DNA of 64,000 bases from Paramagnetospirillum caucaseum (GTDB lineage Bacteria > Pseudomonadota > Alphaproteobacteria > Rhodospirillales > Magnetospirillaceae), in NCBI RefSeq assembly GCF_000342045.1, contig NZ_AONQ01000020.1, positions 1 to 64,000 on the forward strand, in the 5' to 3' direction. Positions 27,515-35,503 of this stretch are shown piece after piece; position 1 is the first letter of the stretch; each line of letters starts with the position of its first letter. The translations under genes and the position numbers were made by a program. A model generated the notes under the pieces. It worked only from the letters and a program-made list of their open reading frames with translations, was not told the DNA's origin and did no database searches.

Positions 27515-27543
27515 TTGCATTTTTGGCGGATTTGAGCGACTAT
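27515..27543 (+). promoter_or_regulatory. Possible sigma-70 promoter for the candidate small RNA
   Basis: TTGCAT at 27515-27520 and GACTAT at 27538-27543 are 17 bases apart, a fair match to -35 and -10 elements. A start near 27550 would give an RNA of about 160 nt ending at the terminator. The -10 match is weak. Confidence 0.35.
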
Positions 27544-27549
27544 TTCCAG

Positions 27550-27709
27550 GTGACGGGAGTCCCCGCCACCTAACAGCCGCCGTAATGCACGTACGGTGAC
27601 TTGGAGACGGTTCACAACCCAGAGGGGTTGTGGCGGCGCGCGACGCCGCCCCTGGGGCCGTCCCTGCAAAAGCGTCAGAAAAGGCCGCCGGTGATTCCGG
27701 CGGCCTTTT
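27550..27709 (+). ncRNA. Candidate structured small RNA downstream of cysQ
   Basis: The 308-base gap 27466-27773 holds no coding frame but a run of strong hairpins. The first is 27548-27571 (AGGTGACGGG against CCCGCCACCT, one mismatch). The second is a perfect 8-bp stem with AGAG loop at 27613-27632 (CACAACCC/GGGTTGTG). The third is a 7-bp GC stem at 27632-27650, and last comes a 13-bp terminator. The terminator is over 200 bases past cysQ, far for an operon end. It does not match the tmRNA, RNase P or SRP RNA signatures I know; 6S RNA is possible by size but unproved. It could also be a structured 3' UTR. Confidence 0.5.
27679..27709 (+). terminator. Rho-independent terminator
   Basis: A 13-bp perfect stem (AAAAGGCCGCCGG paired with CCGGCGGCCTTTT) with a TGATT loop. 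The A-tract and T-tract make it usable from both strands. It ends the candidate small RNA and could also stop transcripts from the convergent 27774-28037 gene. Confidence 0.85.
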
Positions 27710-27773
27710 CGTTTGCGCGGCGCCAGGCGGCCAAGCCCCCCCCCTTCCGCGGGAGGGGGGGACGAAGCGGCGC

Positions 27774-28037
27774 CTACTTCTTGGCGGGGGCCGGAGCGCC
27801 GGCGGTGGCGGTCTGCTCGTTGCGCTTCAGCACGCCGGCCTCGACCAGCTTGTTGACCAGGTCGCCCATGGTGTTGAGGGAGTGCAGGAAGCCGTCCACC
27901 GGCATGGCGATGCGCTGGCGCACTTCCATCTTGCCCTGGCCGGATTCGGTGGGCTCCAGCGACACCAGCTCGATACGCACCACGCCGCTGACGAAATCGA
28001 CCCGGCCGACGCCGTCGGCGAAAATCTCGGAAACCAT
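27774..28037 (-). CDS. Small cytoplasmic protein, unknown function
   Basis: An 87-residue protein with a beta-rich N terminus (GRVDFVSGVVRIELVSLEPT), a helical middle (VDGFLHSLNTMGDLVNKLVE) and an Ala/Pro/Lys tail. No signal, Cys or membrane segment. It resembles the DUF3467-type arrangement in outline only, and I do not name a family. A GC-rich imperfect hairpin follows the stop near 27735-27762. It stands alone between the candidate small RNA and the SulP gene. Confidence 0.7.
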   Translation of the reverse strand: MVSEIFADGVGRVDFVSGVVRIELVSLEPTESGQGKMEVRQRIAMPVDGFLHSLNTMGDLVNKLVEAGVLKRNEQTATAGAPAPAKK

Positions 28038-28114
28038 GGGCTCTACCCCTTCCTGTTAAACTGCCGGGATGGTGGGCCAAGCCGGAGCCCGGGTCAATCG
28101 GGCAAAGGCTGGGG

Positions 28115-30310
28115 TCAATCGGTCAAAGCCCGGATCATGTGGTCGGTGTTGCGCAGCCGCTCGGCCAGCTGGCGGGCCATCAGGCGGTGGAAGGCCGCCG
28201 CCGCCTGGGGCGCCTCCTCCTCCATGCGTTCCAGGTTGCGCGCCGTCAGGCGGTGGATGACGCAGTCGCTGTCCGCCACCACCGAGGCCGAGCGCTCCTC
28301 GTTGAGATAAAGCCCCATCTCGCCCACCACGGTGCCGGCATGCATGGTGCGCAGCCGGATGGAGGTGCCGTTGTCGTTCATCAGCCGCACCGTCACCTGG
28401 CCCGAATCCAGGATGAACAGGTCGTGGGCGGCGCTGCCCTGTTCCAGCACCACGGTGCCGGCGGGAATGCTCAGGGTCTCGACGAAGGACATCATGCGGG
28501 CCACCTGCAGCGGCTCGCCCAGATCCTCGGCCAGATCGGCCATCAGCGAGCGCGGCTTGGCGCAGGCCTCAACCTCCAGCCGGGCCAACAGGCGGTTCTC
28601 CGACCATTCCAGCGCGTGGTCCAGGTCGGGGGAAGTCCGCCAGGTGGCGCCCTCGGCGCCGACGAAGCCGGCGCGTTCCAGCACCATGCCCACCTCGTCG
28701 TTCTGCCCGGCGAAGACCAAGGACAGGTCCCGCTTCTCGGCAAACTGGCGCAGCTTCACGAAGCTCATGGCCGCCGAGGTGTCGATGCCCGCCACCCGGC
28801 GGAAGTCGAACACCACCACCTCGACCGGGTCGCCGCCCGGGTCGCCGCACCGCCCGATCACCCGGGTCAGCAGCTTGTTGGCGGTACCGAAGAACATGAA
28901 ACCCTGCAGACTGAACACCAGGACGCGCCCGCCATACTCCTTGAGCAGCCGCACCTCGTCGCGCGGCCGGTCGACGTTGGACGAGACCTCGGCGGCGGTC
29001 AGCTCGTGCTTGGCCACCGCGACCCGCGAGTAGTTGACCACGAACAGCACCACGCAGGCGACGATGCCCACCGCCGCCCCCTGGAGATAGCCGAAGGTTC
29101 CCACCACGCCGACGATCATCAGGATGATGGCGTAATCGGCGGCCGGCATCTGGTGACGGCCCTCGACCAGCCATTCCTCGAGGAAGCCCAGGCCGATGAA
29201 CATCAGCAACCCGCCCAGCACCGCCTTGGGGAACAGGGCCAGCGGCTCGGTGCCGATCACCAGCATGGTCAGGCAGACCAGCGCCGAGATCAGCCCCACC
29301 AGGCGCGAGCGCACCCCCATCTTCAGTACCATGGACGACAGGCCCAGGGTGTGGAAGCCGATGATGCCGCCCCCCGCCCCCGAGACCATGTTGGCGATGC
29401 CGGCGATCTTCAGTTCGCGGTTGAGGTCCATGTCGCGGTTGGCCGCCACCTCGATGCCGCTGGAATTGAGCAGGAGGCCGATGGCGCTGATCAGCAGGAT
29501 GGTGGACACCGAACCGGCCTGATCGGCGATCGTCAGCCAGTCGGCCGACAGGGCGCGGACCATCGCGTCGGGGCGCCAGCCGCCGGCGGCGGGAAAATGG
29601 CCGAGCAGGTAGCCGCCCTGCTCCAGTTGCTCCAGGCTCATGCCCAGGGCGCGGGCCGCCAGGTGATAGCCGAGAATGCCGCCGGCCAGCAGCAGCGGCA
29701 GGGTCGCCACATGCTTCCAGCGGCGCATGCCGGCGATCAGCGCCACGGCGAACACCAGCCCCGGCCCCCACTTGATCATCTCATCGACCGAGAACAGGTG
29801 CAGCGCCGTCTCCAGGGTGGGGGCGTGGCCGGTCATCACCTTGATGGCGCCCTTGACCAGCAGCCAGCCGGTGCCGGCCAGGAAGCCGCCGATCACCGGA
29901 TAGGGGATGAAGCGGATGAAGCCGCCCAGGCGGAAATGGCCCAGGGCGAACAGCAACAGGCCGGTCAGCGCCGTGGCCAGCATCAGGGCGGTGGCCACCG
30001 TGGCGAACAGCCGCTCGGGGTCGGTGCCGGGCGGCGTCTCGGCGACGATCATCGAGGCCATCAGGGCCAGGATGGGGGCGATCTTGTCCTGGGGAAAGGC
30101 GATGGTGCCGGCATAGGAGCCGAACAGCGCCACCAGGGCGCCGACCACCACGGCGGTGAACAGCGCCATGCCGATGGCGGTACCCACATGCCCGGCCAGT
30201 TCGCCCGAAAAGATCAGTACGGCGAAGGACAGCGACAGGATGACCACCACCAGACCGGTCACCGCCCCCGCCACCAGGGCCGCGGGCAATTCTTCCCTGC
30301 GGATCGTCAC
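28115..30310 (-). CDS. SulP/SLC26 anion transporter with STAS and cyclic-nucleotide-binding domains
   Basis: A 731-residue fusion. Residues 1-430 form the SulP membrane domain (about 10-12 helices; signature-like IGLLLNSSGIEVAANRDMDL). Residues 450-560 form a STAS domain with VVVFDFRRVAGIDTSAAMSF. Residues 600-720 form a cyclic-nucleotide-binding fold with GTVVGEMGLYLNEERSASV, the phosphate-binding cassette. The start is GTG after GGGGAGAT. SulP proteins carry sulfate, bicarbonate or dicarboxylates; the added sensor domain suggests gating by a nucleotide or a related signal. Substrate and ligand are unknown. Confidence 0.92.
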   Translation of the reverse strand: MTIRREELPAALVAGAVTGLVVVILSLSFAVLIFSGELAGHVGTAIGMALFTAVVVGALVALFGSYAGTIAFPQDKIAPILALMASMIVAETPPGTDPERLFATVATALMLATALTGLLLFALGHFRLGGFIRFIPYPVIGGFLAGTGWLLVKGAIKVMTGHAPTLETALHLFSVDEMIKWGPGLVFAVALIAGMRRWKHVATLPLLLAGGILGYHLAARALGMSLEQLEQGGYLLGHFPAAGGWRPDAMVRALSADWLTIADQAGSVSTILLISAIGLLLNSSGIEVAANRDMDLNRELKIAGIANMVSGAGGGIIGFHTLGLSSMVLKMGVRSRLVGLISALVCLTMLVIGTEPLALFPKAVLGGLLMFIGLGFLEEWLVEGRHQMPAADYAIILMIVGVVGTFGYLQGAAVGIVACVVLFVVNYSRVAVAKHELTAAEVSSNVDRPRDEVRLLKEYGGRVLVFSLQGFMFFGTANKLLTRVIGRCGDPGGDPVEVVVFDFRRVAGIDTSAAMSFVKLRQFAEKRDLSLVFAGQNDEVGMVLERAGFVGAEGATWRTSPDLDHALEWSENRLLARLEVEACAKPRSLMADLAEDLGEPLQVARMMSFVETLSIPAGTVVLEQGSAAHDLFILDSGQVTVRLMNDNGTSIRLRTMHAGTVVGEMGLYLNEERSASVVADSDCVIHRLTARNLERMEEEAPQAAAAFHRLMARQLAERLRNTDHMIRALTD

Positions 30311-30404
30311 CGCCCCATCTCCCCGGCAATAAACCTTAAGGAGGATGGTAGCCCTATCCGCATAGGCTGTTAAGCGATATCGGAGCGATATGGAAACGCC
30401 GCCC

Positions 30405-32111
30405 CTATCCCTTGGGGAAGGCGACCAGGAAGGTGCTGCCGGCGCCCAGTTCGGACTCGGCCCAGATGCGGCCGCCGTGGTGCTCGGCGATCTTGCGGCA
30501 GACGGCGAGGCCGATGCCGGTCCCCTCGTACTGCTCGCGGGCCACCAGGCGCTGGAAGATGCCGAACACCCGCTTCAGTTCGTCGGGGGGGATGCCGATA
30601 CCGTTGTCCCTGACCCCCACCACCCATTCGCCGCCGGAATCGCTGCACAGCACCTCGATGCGGGGCTTGCGCCCCTCGGGCATGTACTTGATGGCGTTGG
30701 CGATCAGATTCTGGAACAACCGCAGCAATTCGTTGGCGTCGCCCGAGATGGCGGGCAGGATTTCGGGTACCATGATCTCGGCGCCGCTTTCGGCGGCGGC
30801 CACCTCCAGGTGGCGGATGCTGTCGGCCACCACCTCGCCAAGGCTGACCGGCGCCATGGGCACCGATACGCGGCCGATGCGCGAATATTCCAGCAGATCG
30901 ACGATCATGTGGTCGAGGCGCTTGGCCCCGTCGAGGGCGAAGCCGAAGAAGTCGCGGGAATCCTGGTCGAAACTGGCCCCCAGCTTCTTTTCCAACAGGC
31001 CGAGATAGGCGCTGATCATGCGCAGCGGCTGGCGCAGGTCGTGGGAGGCCACATAGGCGAACTGCTCCAGCTCCTCGTTGGAGCGGCGCAACTCCTCGAC
31101 CAGTTCGGCCAGCTTGGCGGCGGCGCGTTTCTGCTCGGTGACGTCGGCCTTGATGGCGAGATAATTGGTGATCTCGCCCTCGATGTTCTGGATGGGCTGG
31201 ATGGTGGCCATCTCCCAGTAGATCTCGCCGTTCTTGCGGCGGTTGGCCAGTTCGCCCTCCCACTTCTCACCCGCGGACAGCGCCGCCCACATGGCCTGAT
31301 AGGTCTCGGGCGGGGTCTTCTCGGAGCGCAGGATGCGGGGATTGCGGCCGATCACCTCGTCCATGGAATAGCCGGTGACCCTGAGGAAGCTGCCGTTGAC
31401 ATACTGGATATCGGCGTTGAGGTCGGTGATGACGATGGACACCGGGCTCTGCTCCACCGCGCGGTTGAGCATGTGCATGCGGTGGGCGTTCTCCACGGCG
31501 GCGGTGATGTCGCTGCCGGTGCCGCGATAGCCGATGAACACCCCGTCCTCGTCGAAGCGCGGCAGGCCGTTGACCTTGATCCAGCGGGCCCGGCCGGCGC
31601 CGTCCTCCAGCCAGTACTTGAAGTCGCGGAACGGCCGCTGGGCGGTCAGGTCGGCGATATGGGCCTGCCACTGGTCGGAATCGATTTCCATGCGCTCGCT
31701 GACGATGTCCCACGAACGCTTGCCCAGCAGGTCGTCGGACGAGATGTTCATCACCGCCTCGAAGGACGACGAGAAGAAGGTGAAGCGCTGCTCGGCATCG
31801 CTCTCCCAGAACCAGTCGGCGGCGGCCTCGGAATACTCGCGGTAGCGCTCGGAACTTTCCTTTACCACCTCGCACAGCAGGCTGAGGCGGTCGCGCTCCT
31901 GGCGCAGCGCCGCGTTTTCCTGGCGCAATTGCCCGACCGGGCCGGCCTCGGCCCGGCCGCAGCGGGCGGCAAGCCACAGAATCGCCGCAGCCCCAAGCCC
32001 CAGGGCCGCCATTGCCCAGGGGGACGGGGCGGGAGTCTGCGCCCACAGGAGCAGCAGCCCGGCCGCCTGGATCAGGGCGATCAGCACGAGAATGGGCCTG
32101 CGCTGGGTCAT
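30405..32111 (-). CDS. Membrane PAS-PAS sensor histidine kinase
   Basis: A 568-residue kinase. Two close N-terminal membrane helices (residues 5-22 and 30-47) are followed by a short coiled segment, two PAS domains (about 85-205 and 210-325), a HisKA domain with phospho-His near residue 357 (AYVASHDLRQPLRM) and an ATPase domain (DNGIGIP, GTGIGLAVC). The catalytic half closely resembles the kinase at 12903-15284, marking them as paralogues. The ATG at 32111 was chosen because an upstream frame start adds an implausible Pro-rich leader. No response regulator is attached; the receiver-phosphatase gene 770 bases away on the other strand is a possible partner. Confidence 0.9.
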   Translation of the reverse strand: MTQRRPILVLIALIQAAGLLLLWAQTPAPSPWAMAALGLGAAAILWLAARCGRAEAGPVGQLRQENAALRQERDRLSLLCEVVKESSERYREYSEAAADWFWESDAEQRFTFFSSSFEAVMNISSDDLLGKRSWDIVSERMEIDSDQWQAHIADLTAQRPFRDFKYWLEDGAGRARWIKVNGLPRFDEDGVFIGYRGTGSDITAAVENAHRMHMLNRAVEQSPVSIVITDLNADIQYVNGSFLRVTGYSMDEVIGRNPRILRSEKTPPETYQAMWAALSAGEKWEGELANRRKNGEIYWEMATIQPIQNIEGEITNYLAIKADVTEQKRAAAKLAELVEELRRSNEELEQFAYVASHDLRQPLRMISAYLGLLEKKLGASFDQDSRDFFGFALDGAKRLDHMIVDLLEYSRIGRVSVPMAPVSLGEVVADSIRHLEVAAAESGAEIMVPEILPAISGDANELLRLFQNLIANAIKYMPEGRKPRIEVLCSDSGGEWVVGVRDNGIGIPPDELKRVFGIFQRLVAREQYEGTGIGLAVCRKIAEHHGGRIWAESELGAGSTFLVAFPKG

Positions 32112-32314
32112 CGCCGGCGCACAGGCCGCCCGGTGGTCATGGACATCGGTTGTTTCCGCCCCCTTCCCCACGCCAGCCGGATCGGGCGGCGGCGCGCCCA
32201 GCCTGGACTTGCTTCCTGGCGGCATGATAGCCAAGTTGCCGAGGCAAGGCACCTGGGATGATGGCCATGACACAATCTGTTCCGCGTCGCCTTCTACCGG
32301 CCGGGAGAACCTCC

Positions 32315-32725
32315 ATGAGACACGTCGCCACCGCCCTGACCCTGCTGCTGCTCGCCGCCTGCGTGCCGCCCCCGGACCAGCCGGCCCATTACACCCGCAT
32401 GGGCCGCTTCATGGGGCTGGTCGCCAATTGCGGCTGCTCCGACATCGGCGCCGAACGGATGATCGCCGAATACCGCAAGGCCCTGGGGGACCTCTACCCG
32501 GCGGGCGAGGTCGCCGCCATGAAGGGCTATGTCGACCTGGGAGCCGGCGAGACATGGGAAAACCAGATACAGATCTGCGCCGAGGTCTGCGCCCAGCGCT
32601 GCATGGTCCAGGCCGTGGCCGCCCCCCTGGGCGGACGCGGCACCGGGGAAAAACCCTGCCTGGTCAGCGAGCGCGACCTGCACCTGACCGACGGCGCCCA
32701 GATCAATCCCGGAGGCGATTTCTGA
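32315..32725 (+). CDS. Cys-rich lipoprotein, unknown function
   Basis: A 136-residue lipoprotein with lipobox LLAAC (lipidated Cys 16), starting at an ATG after GGGAG. The mature part holds six more Cys in NCGCSD, ICAEVCAQRC and EKPCLV groups, suggesting disulphides or metal binding in the periplasm. No CXXCH haem motif is present. I do not recognise the family. It is divergent from the PAS kinase at 30405-32111. Confidence 0.72.
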   Translation: MRHVATALTLLLLAACVPPPDQPAHYTRMGRFMGLVANCGCSDIGAERMIAEYRKALGDLYPAGEVAAMKGYVDLGAGETWENQIQICAEVCAQRCMVQAVAAPLGGRGTGEKPCLVSERDLHLTDGAQINPGGDF

Positions 32726-32780
32726 ACCTTGGCGGTCAGGCGGGGAATTACGCTATGTTACGAAGGCTTGCGCCCGCGTT

Positions 32781-32800
32781 CACATTGCGTTGACAATGTG
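32781..32800 (+). promoter_or_regulatory. Inverted repeat overlapping a consensus -35 element
   Basis: CACATTG (32781-32787) and CAATGTG (32794-32800) form a perfect 7-bp inverted repeat, and a perfect TTGACA (32790-32795) lies inside it, about 80 bases before the receiver-phosphatase gene. A protein bound here would block the promoter. No clear -10 is seen at 17 bases. Confidence 0.4.
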
Positions 32801-32877
32801 CGTGAATTGGAGACACACCTATCCATTAGTCTGTAGTACGCAATCATACCGACACCAAGCCTACCGGGAGCGGGACG

Positions 32878-34182
32878 ATGAATATGGCGAGCAGGGGAGG
32901 ACGACTGATCCGCCTGCCCAGCCGCACCGGCGGCTGGCGCACCGACCCCGAGGCCGGAGAGACGGCCAATGTGGCGGGAATCGGCGGAACCCGGGTGGTG
33001 AAGGACACGCTGCACGTCCTGCTGGTCGAGGACGAGCCGGGCGACGCCCGGCTGGTGGAATACGCGCTCAGGATGTCGAGCGCCCCGGTCTTCATGGTCA
33101 AGCATGTGGGCACCCTGGCCGCCGCCATCGAGCATATCGACAGCGGCCAGACCGTGGACGTGGTGCTGCTGGACCTCTCGCTGCCCGATTCCACCGGTAT
33201 CGCCACGGTGTCGCGCATGCAGGAGGCGGCGTCGCGCACCCCCATCGTCATCATGACCGGCATGGACGACCCGCGCTTCGCCTCCTACGCCCTGGAGGCC
33301 GGCGCCCAGGACTACCTGATCAAGAGCGACGACCCCGAGCGCACGGTGGGCCGCGCCATCCGCTACGCCATCACCCGCATGGCCGGCCAGTTGGAACGCC
33401 AGGCCCTGCTGGAACGCATCGCCGAGCAGCAGCGCCATCTGGTCGAGGAGGTCAACGCCGCCCGCGCCATGCAGTTCGACCTGCTGCCCCGCCCGGAACG
33501 CCTGGACGAGCGGCTGGCCACCCTGGGCGTCGAGGTCGAATCCTTCTTCGAGCCGTCGTCGGGCATCGGCGGCGATCTGTGGGGCTGCCTGGATTGCGGC
33601 GGCCCGCGCATGAGCTTCTATTGCTTCGATTTCACCGGCCACGGCATCGGCGCGGCGCTGAACGTCTTCCGCCTGCACGCCCTGATCTCCGACCACTGGG
33701 ACCCCCGGCGCCAGCCGGGCGAGATGCTGACCACCCTGAGCGCCGCCCTGAAGGGCCTGCTGGGCCGCGGCCAGTTCGCCACCATGTTCCTGTGCACCAT
33801 CGACACCGAGGCCGGCGAGATCGAATGGGCCTCGGCCGGCGCCCCCGCCCCGGTGATGATGCTGGGCCAGGATTCCCGCTTCCTGGACGCCAGGGGCATT
33901 CCGCTCGGCCTGTCGCGCTCGCCCGGCTACCGCGAGCATCGCGAGCCCTTCCCGCCGGGTGCCGCCCTGTTCATGTATTCCGACGCCATCACCGATTCCC
34001 CCGTGGAGGGCGAGACCCTGTTCGGCGAGGGCGGTCTGAGCGAGGCGATCCAGGGATTGCTGCTGCGTCACGGCGAATTGCGGGTCGATCACCTGCTCGA
34101 CGAGGTCTGCCGCCAGGTCCACATGCCTTTCGAGGACGACCTGACCGCCGTCTGCATCCGGCGGCTGCGGGGGGAGGGCTGA
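32878..34182 (+). CDS. Response regulator with PP2C/SpoIIE-type serine phosphatase output
   Basis: A 434-residue protein. The receiver (residues 44-160) has the acidic pair E51-D52, phospho-acceptor D99 (VVLLDLSLPD) and the Lys in YLIKSDDPE. A helical linker leads to a PPM/SpoIIE phosphatase domain (about 185-430) with metal-site motifs GIGGDLWG, DFTGHGIGAAL and EDDLTAVC. It probably dephosphorylates a STAS antagonist when the receiver is phosphorylated, as RsbU-type proteins do. The following genes encode a matching RsbW-like ATPase and a STAS protein. Confidence 0.93.
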   Translation: MNMASRGGRLIRLPSRTGGWRTDPEAGETANVAGIGGTRVVKDTLHVLLVEDEPGDARLVEYALRMSSAPVFMVKHVGTLAAAIEHIDSGQTVDVVLLDLSLPDSTGIATVSRMQEAASRTPIVIMTGMDDPRFASYALEAGAQDYLIKSDDPERTVGRAIRYAITRMAGQLERQALLERIAEQQRHLVEEVNAARAMQFDLLPRPERLDERLATLGVEVESFFEPSSGIGGDLWGCLDCGGPRMSFYCFDFTGHGIGAALNVFRLHALISDHWDPRRQPGEMLTTLSAALKGLLGRGQFATMFLCTIDTEAGEIEWASAGAPAPVMMLGQDSRFLDARGIPLGLSRSPGYREHREPFPPGAALFMYSDAITDSPVEGETLFGEGGLSEAIQGLLLRHGELRVDHLLDEVCRQVHMPFEDDLTAVCIRRLRGEG

Positions 34183-34186
34183 ACCC

Positions 34187-34960
34187 ATGGCCAGCGTGAT
34201 GAGCGTCCCCTCTCCCGACTGCCGCGCCATCGAGCGGCGCCCCTGCCTGGTGGTCGAGGCCGCCCCGTCCGAGGATCTGGCCGCCCAATGCCGGGCCCTG
34301 GGCATCGATCTGCGCCAGGGCGACATGGATGGCGAGGCGCCGTCGGCGCCGGTCCTGGGCGGCGCTGGAACCACCGAAACGGTCCGCGCCGGCCTGGGCT
34401 CCCCTTATTGCGGCTTCGTGGAACTGGGCGCCGAAGGGGTGGTGGGCATCGGCCTGCGCTGCTTCGAGACGGTCCGGGGCGGCGGCATGACCCTGTCGCT
34501 GCAGACCACCACCGCCTACCGCCTGGAAACCCTGGAACTGGTGGCGCAGGCCATCCGCGCCAATTTCACCGGCATCTCGCAGGACACCGCCGACCTGATG
34601 GAGATTTCCCTGGCCGAGGCGCTCTCCAACGCCGTCATCCACGGCAATCTCGGCATCCCCAGCCACCTCAGGACCACCACCGAGGGCTTCATCCAGTTCC
34701 AGAAGCTGATGCATGCCCGCATGGCCGATCCCACCCTGGCCGGCCGGCGGGTCGAGATCAACGTCCAGGCCCGGGGGCCGGACTTCATCGGTATCGCGGT
34801 TTCCGACCAGGGCAACGGCTTCGACCTGAGCGCCAAACTGGCCCATACCGCCAAGGCCACGGCGAAAAACGGCCGCGGCCTGTGCCTGATCCGCAAGGCC
34901 ACCCACTCGCTGCACGGCGAGGACGGAGGGCGGACCCTGGTGATGACCTTCGCCCGCTGA
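34187..34960 (+). CDS. RsbW-like ATP-binding protein (anti-sigma/serine kinase type)
   Basis: A 257-residue protein whose C-terminal half (about residues 125-257) is a GHKL ATPase of the HATPase_c_2 type: N-box EALSNAVIHGNLG (Asn near 148), G1 VSDQGNGFD and G2-like KNGRGLCLIRK. The N-terminal 120 residues are unfamiliar. No HisKA domain is present, which fits a protein-serine kinase that phosphorylates a STAS antagonist. It starts four bases after the phosphatase gene. A terminator hairpin follows its stop immediately. Confidence 0.88.
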   Translation: MASVMSVPSPDCRAIERRPCLVVEAAPSEDLAAQCRALGIDLRQGDMDGEAPSAPVLGGAGTTETVRAGLGSPYCGFVELGAEGVVGIGLRCFETVRGGGMTLSLQTTTAYRLETLELVAQAIRANFTGISQDTADLMEISLAEALSNAVIHGNLGIPSHLRTTTEGFIQFQKLMHARMADPTLAGRRVEINVQARGPDFIGIAVSDQGNGFDLSAKLAHTAKATAKNGRGLCLIRKATHSLHGEDGGRTLVMTFAR

Positions 34961-34986
34961 TCGTTGCGTTACACAACGACTTTTTT
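34961..34986 (+). terminator. Rho-independent terminator after the RsbW-like gene
   Basis: A 6-bp stem TCGTTG/CAACGA (34961-34966 and 34974-34979) with a 7-base loop and then CTTTTTT. It begins at the base after the stop codon. It would separate the phosphatase-kinase pair from the STAS gene, at least partly. Confidence 0.75.
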
Positions 34987-35137
34987 CGCCTGATCGTGAC
35001 ACTCGCCTCTTGCAATCGCCCCGGCCCCGGAGGTAAGGCTTTCACCCGAATACTCGACGGAGCGACACGCCCGTGGCGCGATGGAGGGCTGGGCGGCAGC
35101 GGGCGAAATCAGGCGTCGGGACCAGGAGGACGGTAGC

Positions 35138-35443
35138 ATGCAATTTCGTGTCAAGGACGATGGAACCGCTGTCCACGTGTCGCTCGAAGGGCAGCTGAAT
35201 TTCGCCGCCAACGAGGATTTCCAGGCCCTTCTCGGCCAGTTGAACAACTTCAAGAACCGCAAGGTCGTATTCGAGATGTCTGGCCTCAGCCATATCGACT
35301 CGGTGGGGCTCGGCCTGCTTTATATCGCCCGCGAGGATCTGGCCGAAGGCGGCTCCTCCATCAGCCTGGTCAATCCGCGCGACAACGTGTTCCGCATGCT
35401 GGAACTGACCGAGGCCCACAAGACCTTCGAAATCAAGCGCTGA
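35138..35443 (+). CDS. STAS-domain anti-sigma factor antagonist
   Basis: A 101-residue single STAS domain. S55 in GLSHIDSVGLGLL is the expected phosphorylation site, preceded by the typical hydrophobic strand (KVVFEMSGL). The ATG at 35138 follows AGGAGG. In partner-switch modules the unphosphorylated form binds the RsbW-type kinase and frees its target. It lies between the kinase-phosphatase pair and a chemoreceptor, 60 bases before the latter. Confidence 0.93.
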   Translation: MQFRVKDDGTAVHVSLEGQLNFAANEDFQALLGQLNNFKNRKVVFEMSGLSHIDSVGLGLLYIAREDLAEGGSSISLVNPRDNVFRMLELTEAHKTFEIKR

Positions 35444-35503
35444 CGCCCGCCGCCCGGGGAGGCGGCGAACCAACAGGCGGAAGACGCGAGGGGGAAATTT
35501 CGC

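Noticed and set aside
27466-27773. tmRNA, RNase P RNA or SRP RNA in the gap after cysQ
   Set aside because: The conserved cores I would expect for these RNAs are absent. 6S RNA remains open and was not claimed.
28139-30373. A 744-codon plus-strand open frame opposite the SulP gene
   Set aside because: Antisense shadow: His/Gln/Gly-rich, no motifs, no ribosome binding site.
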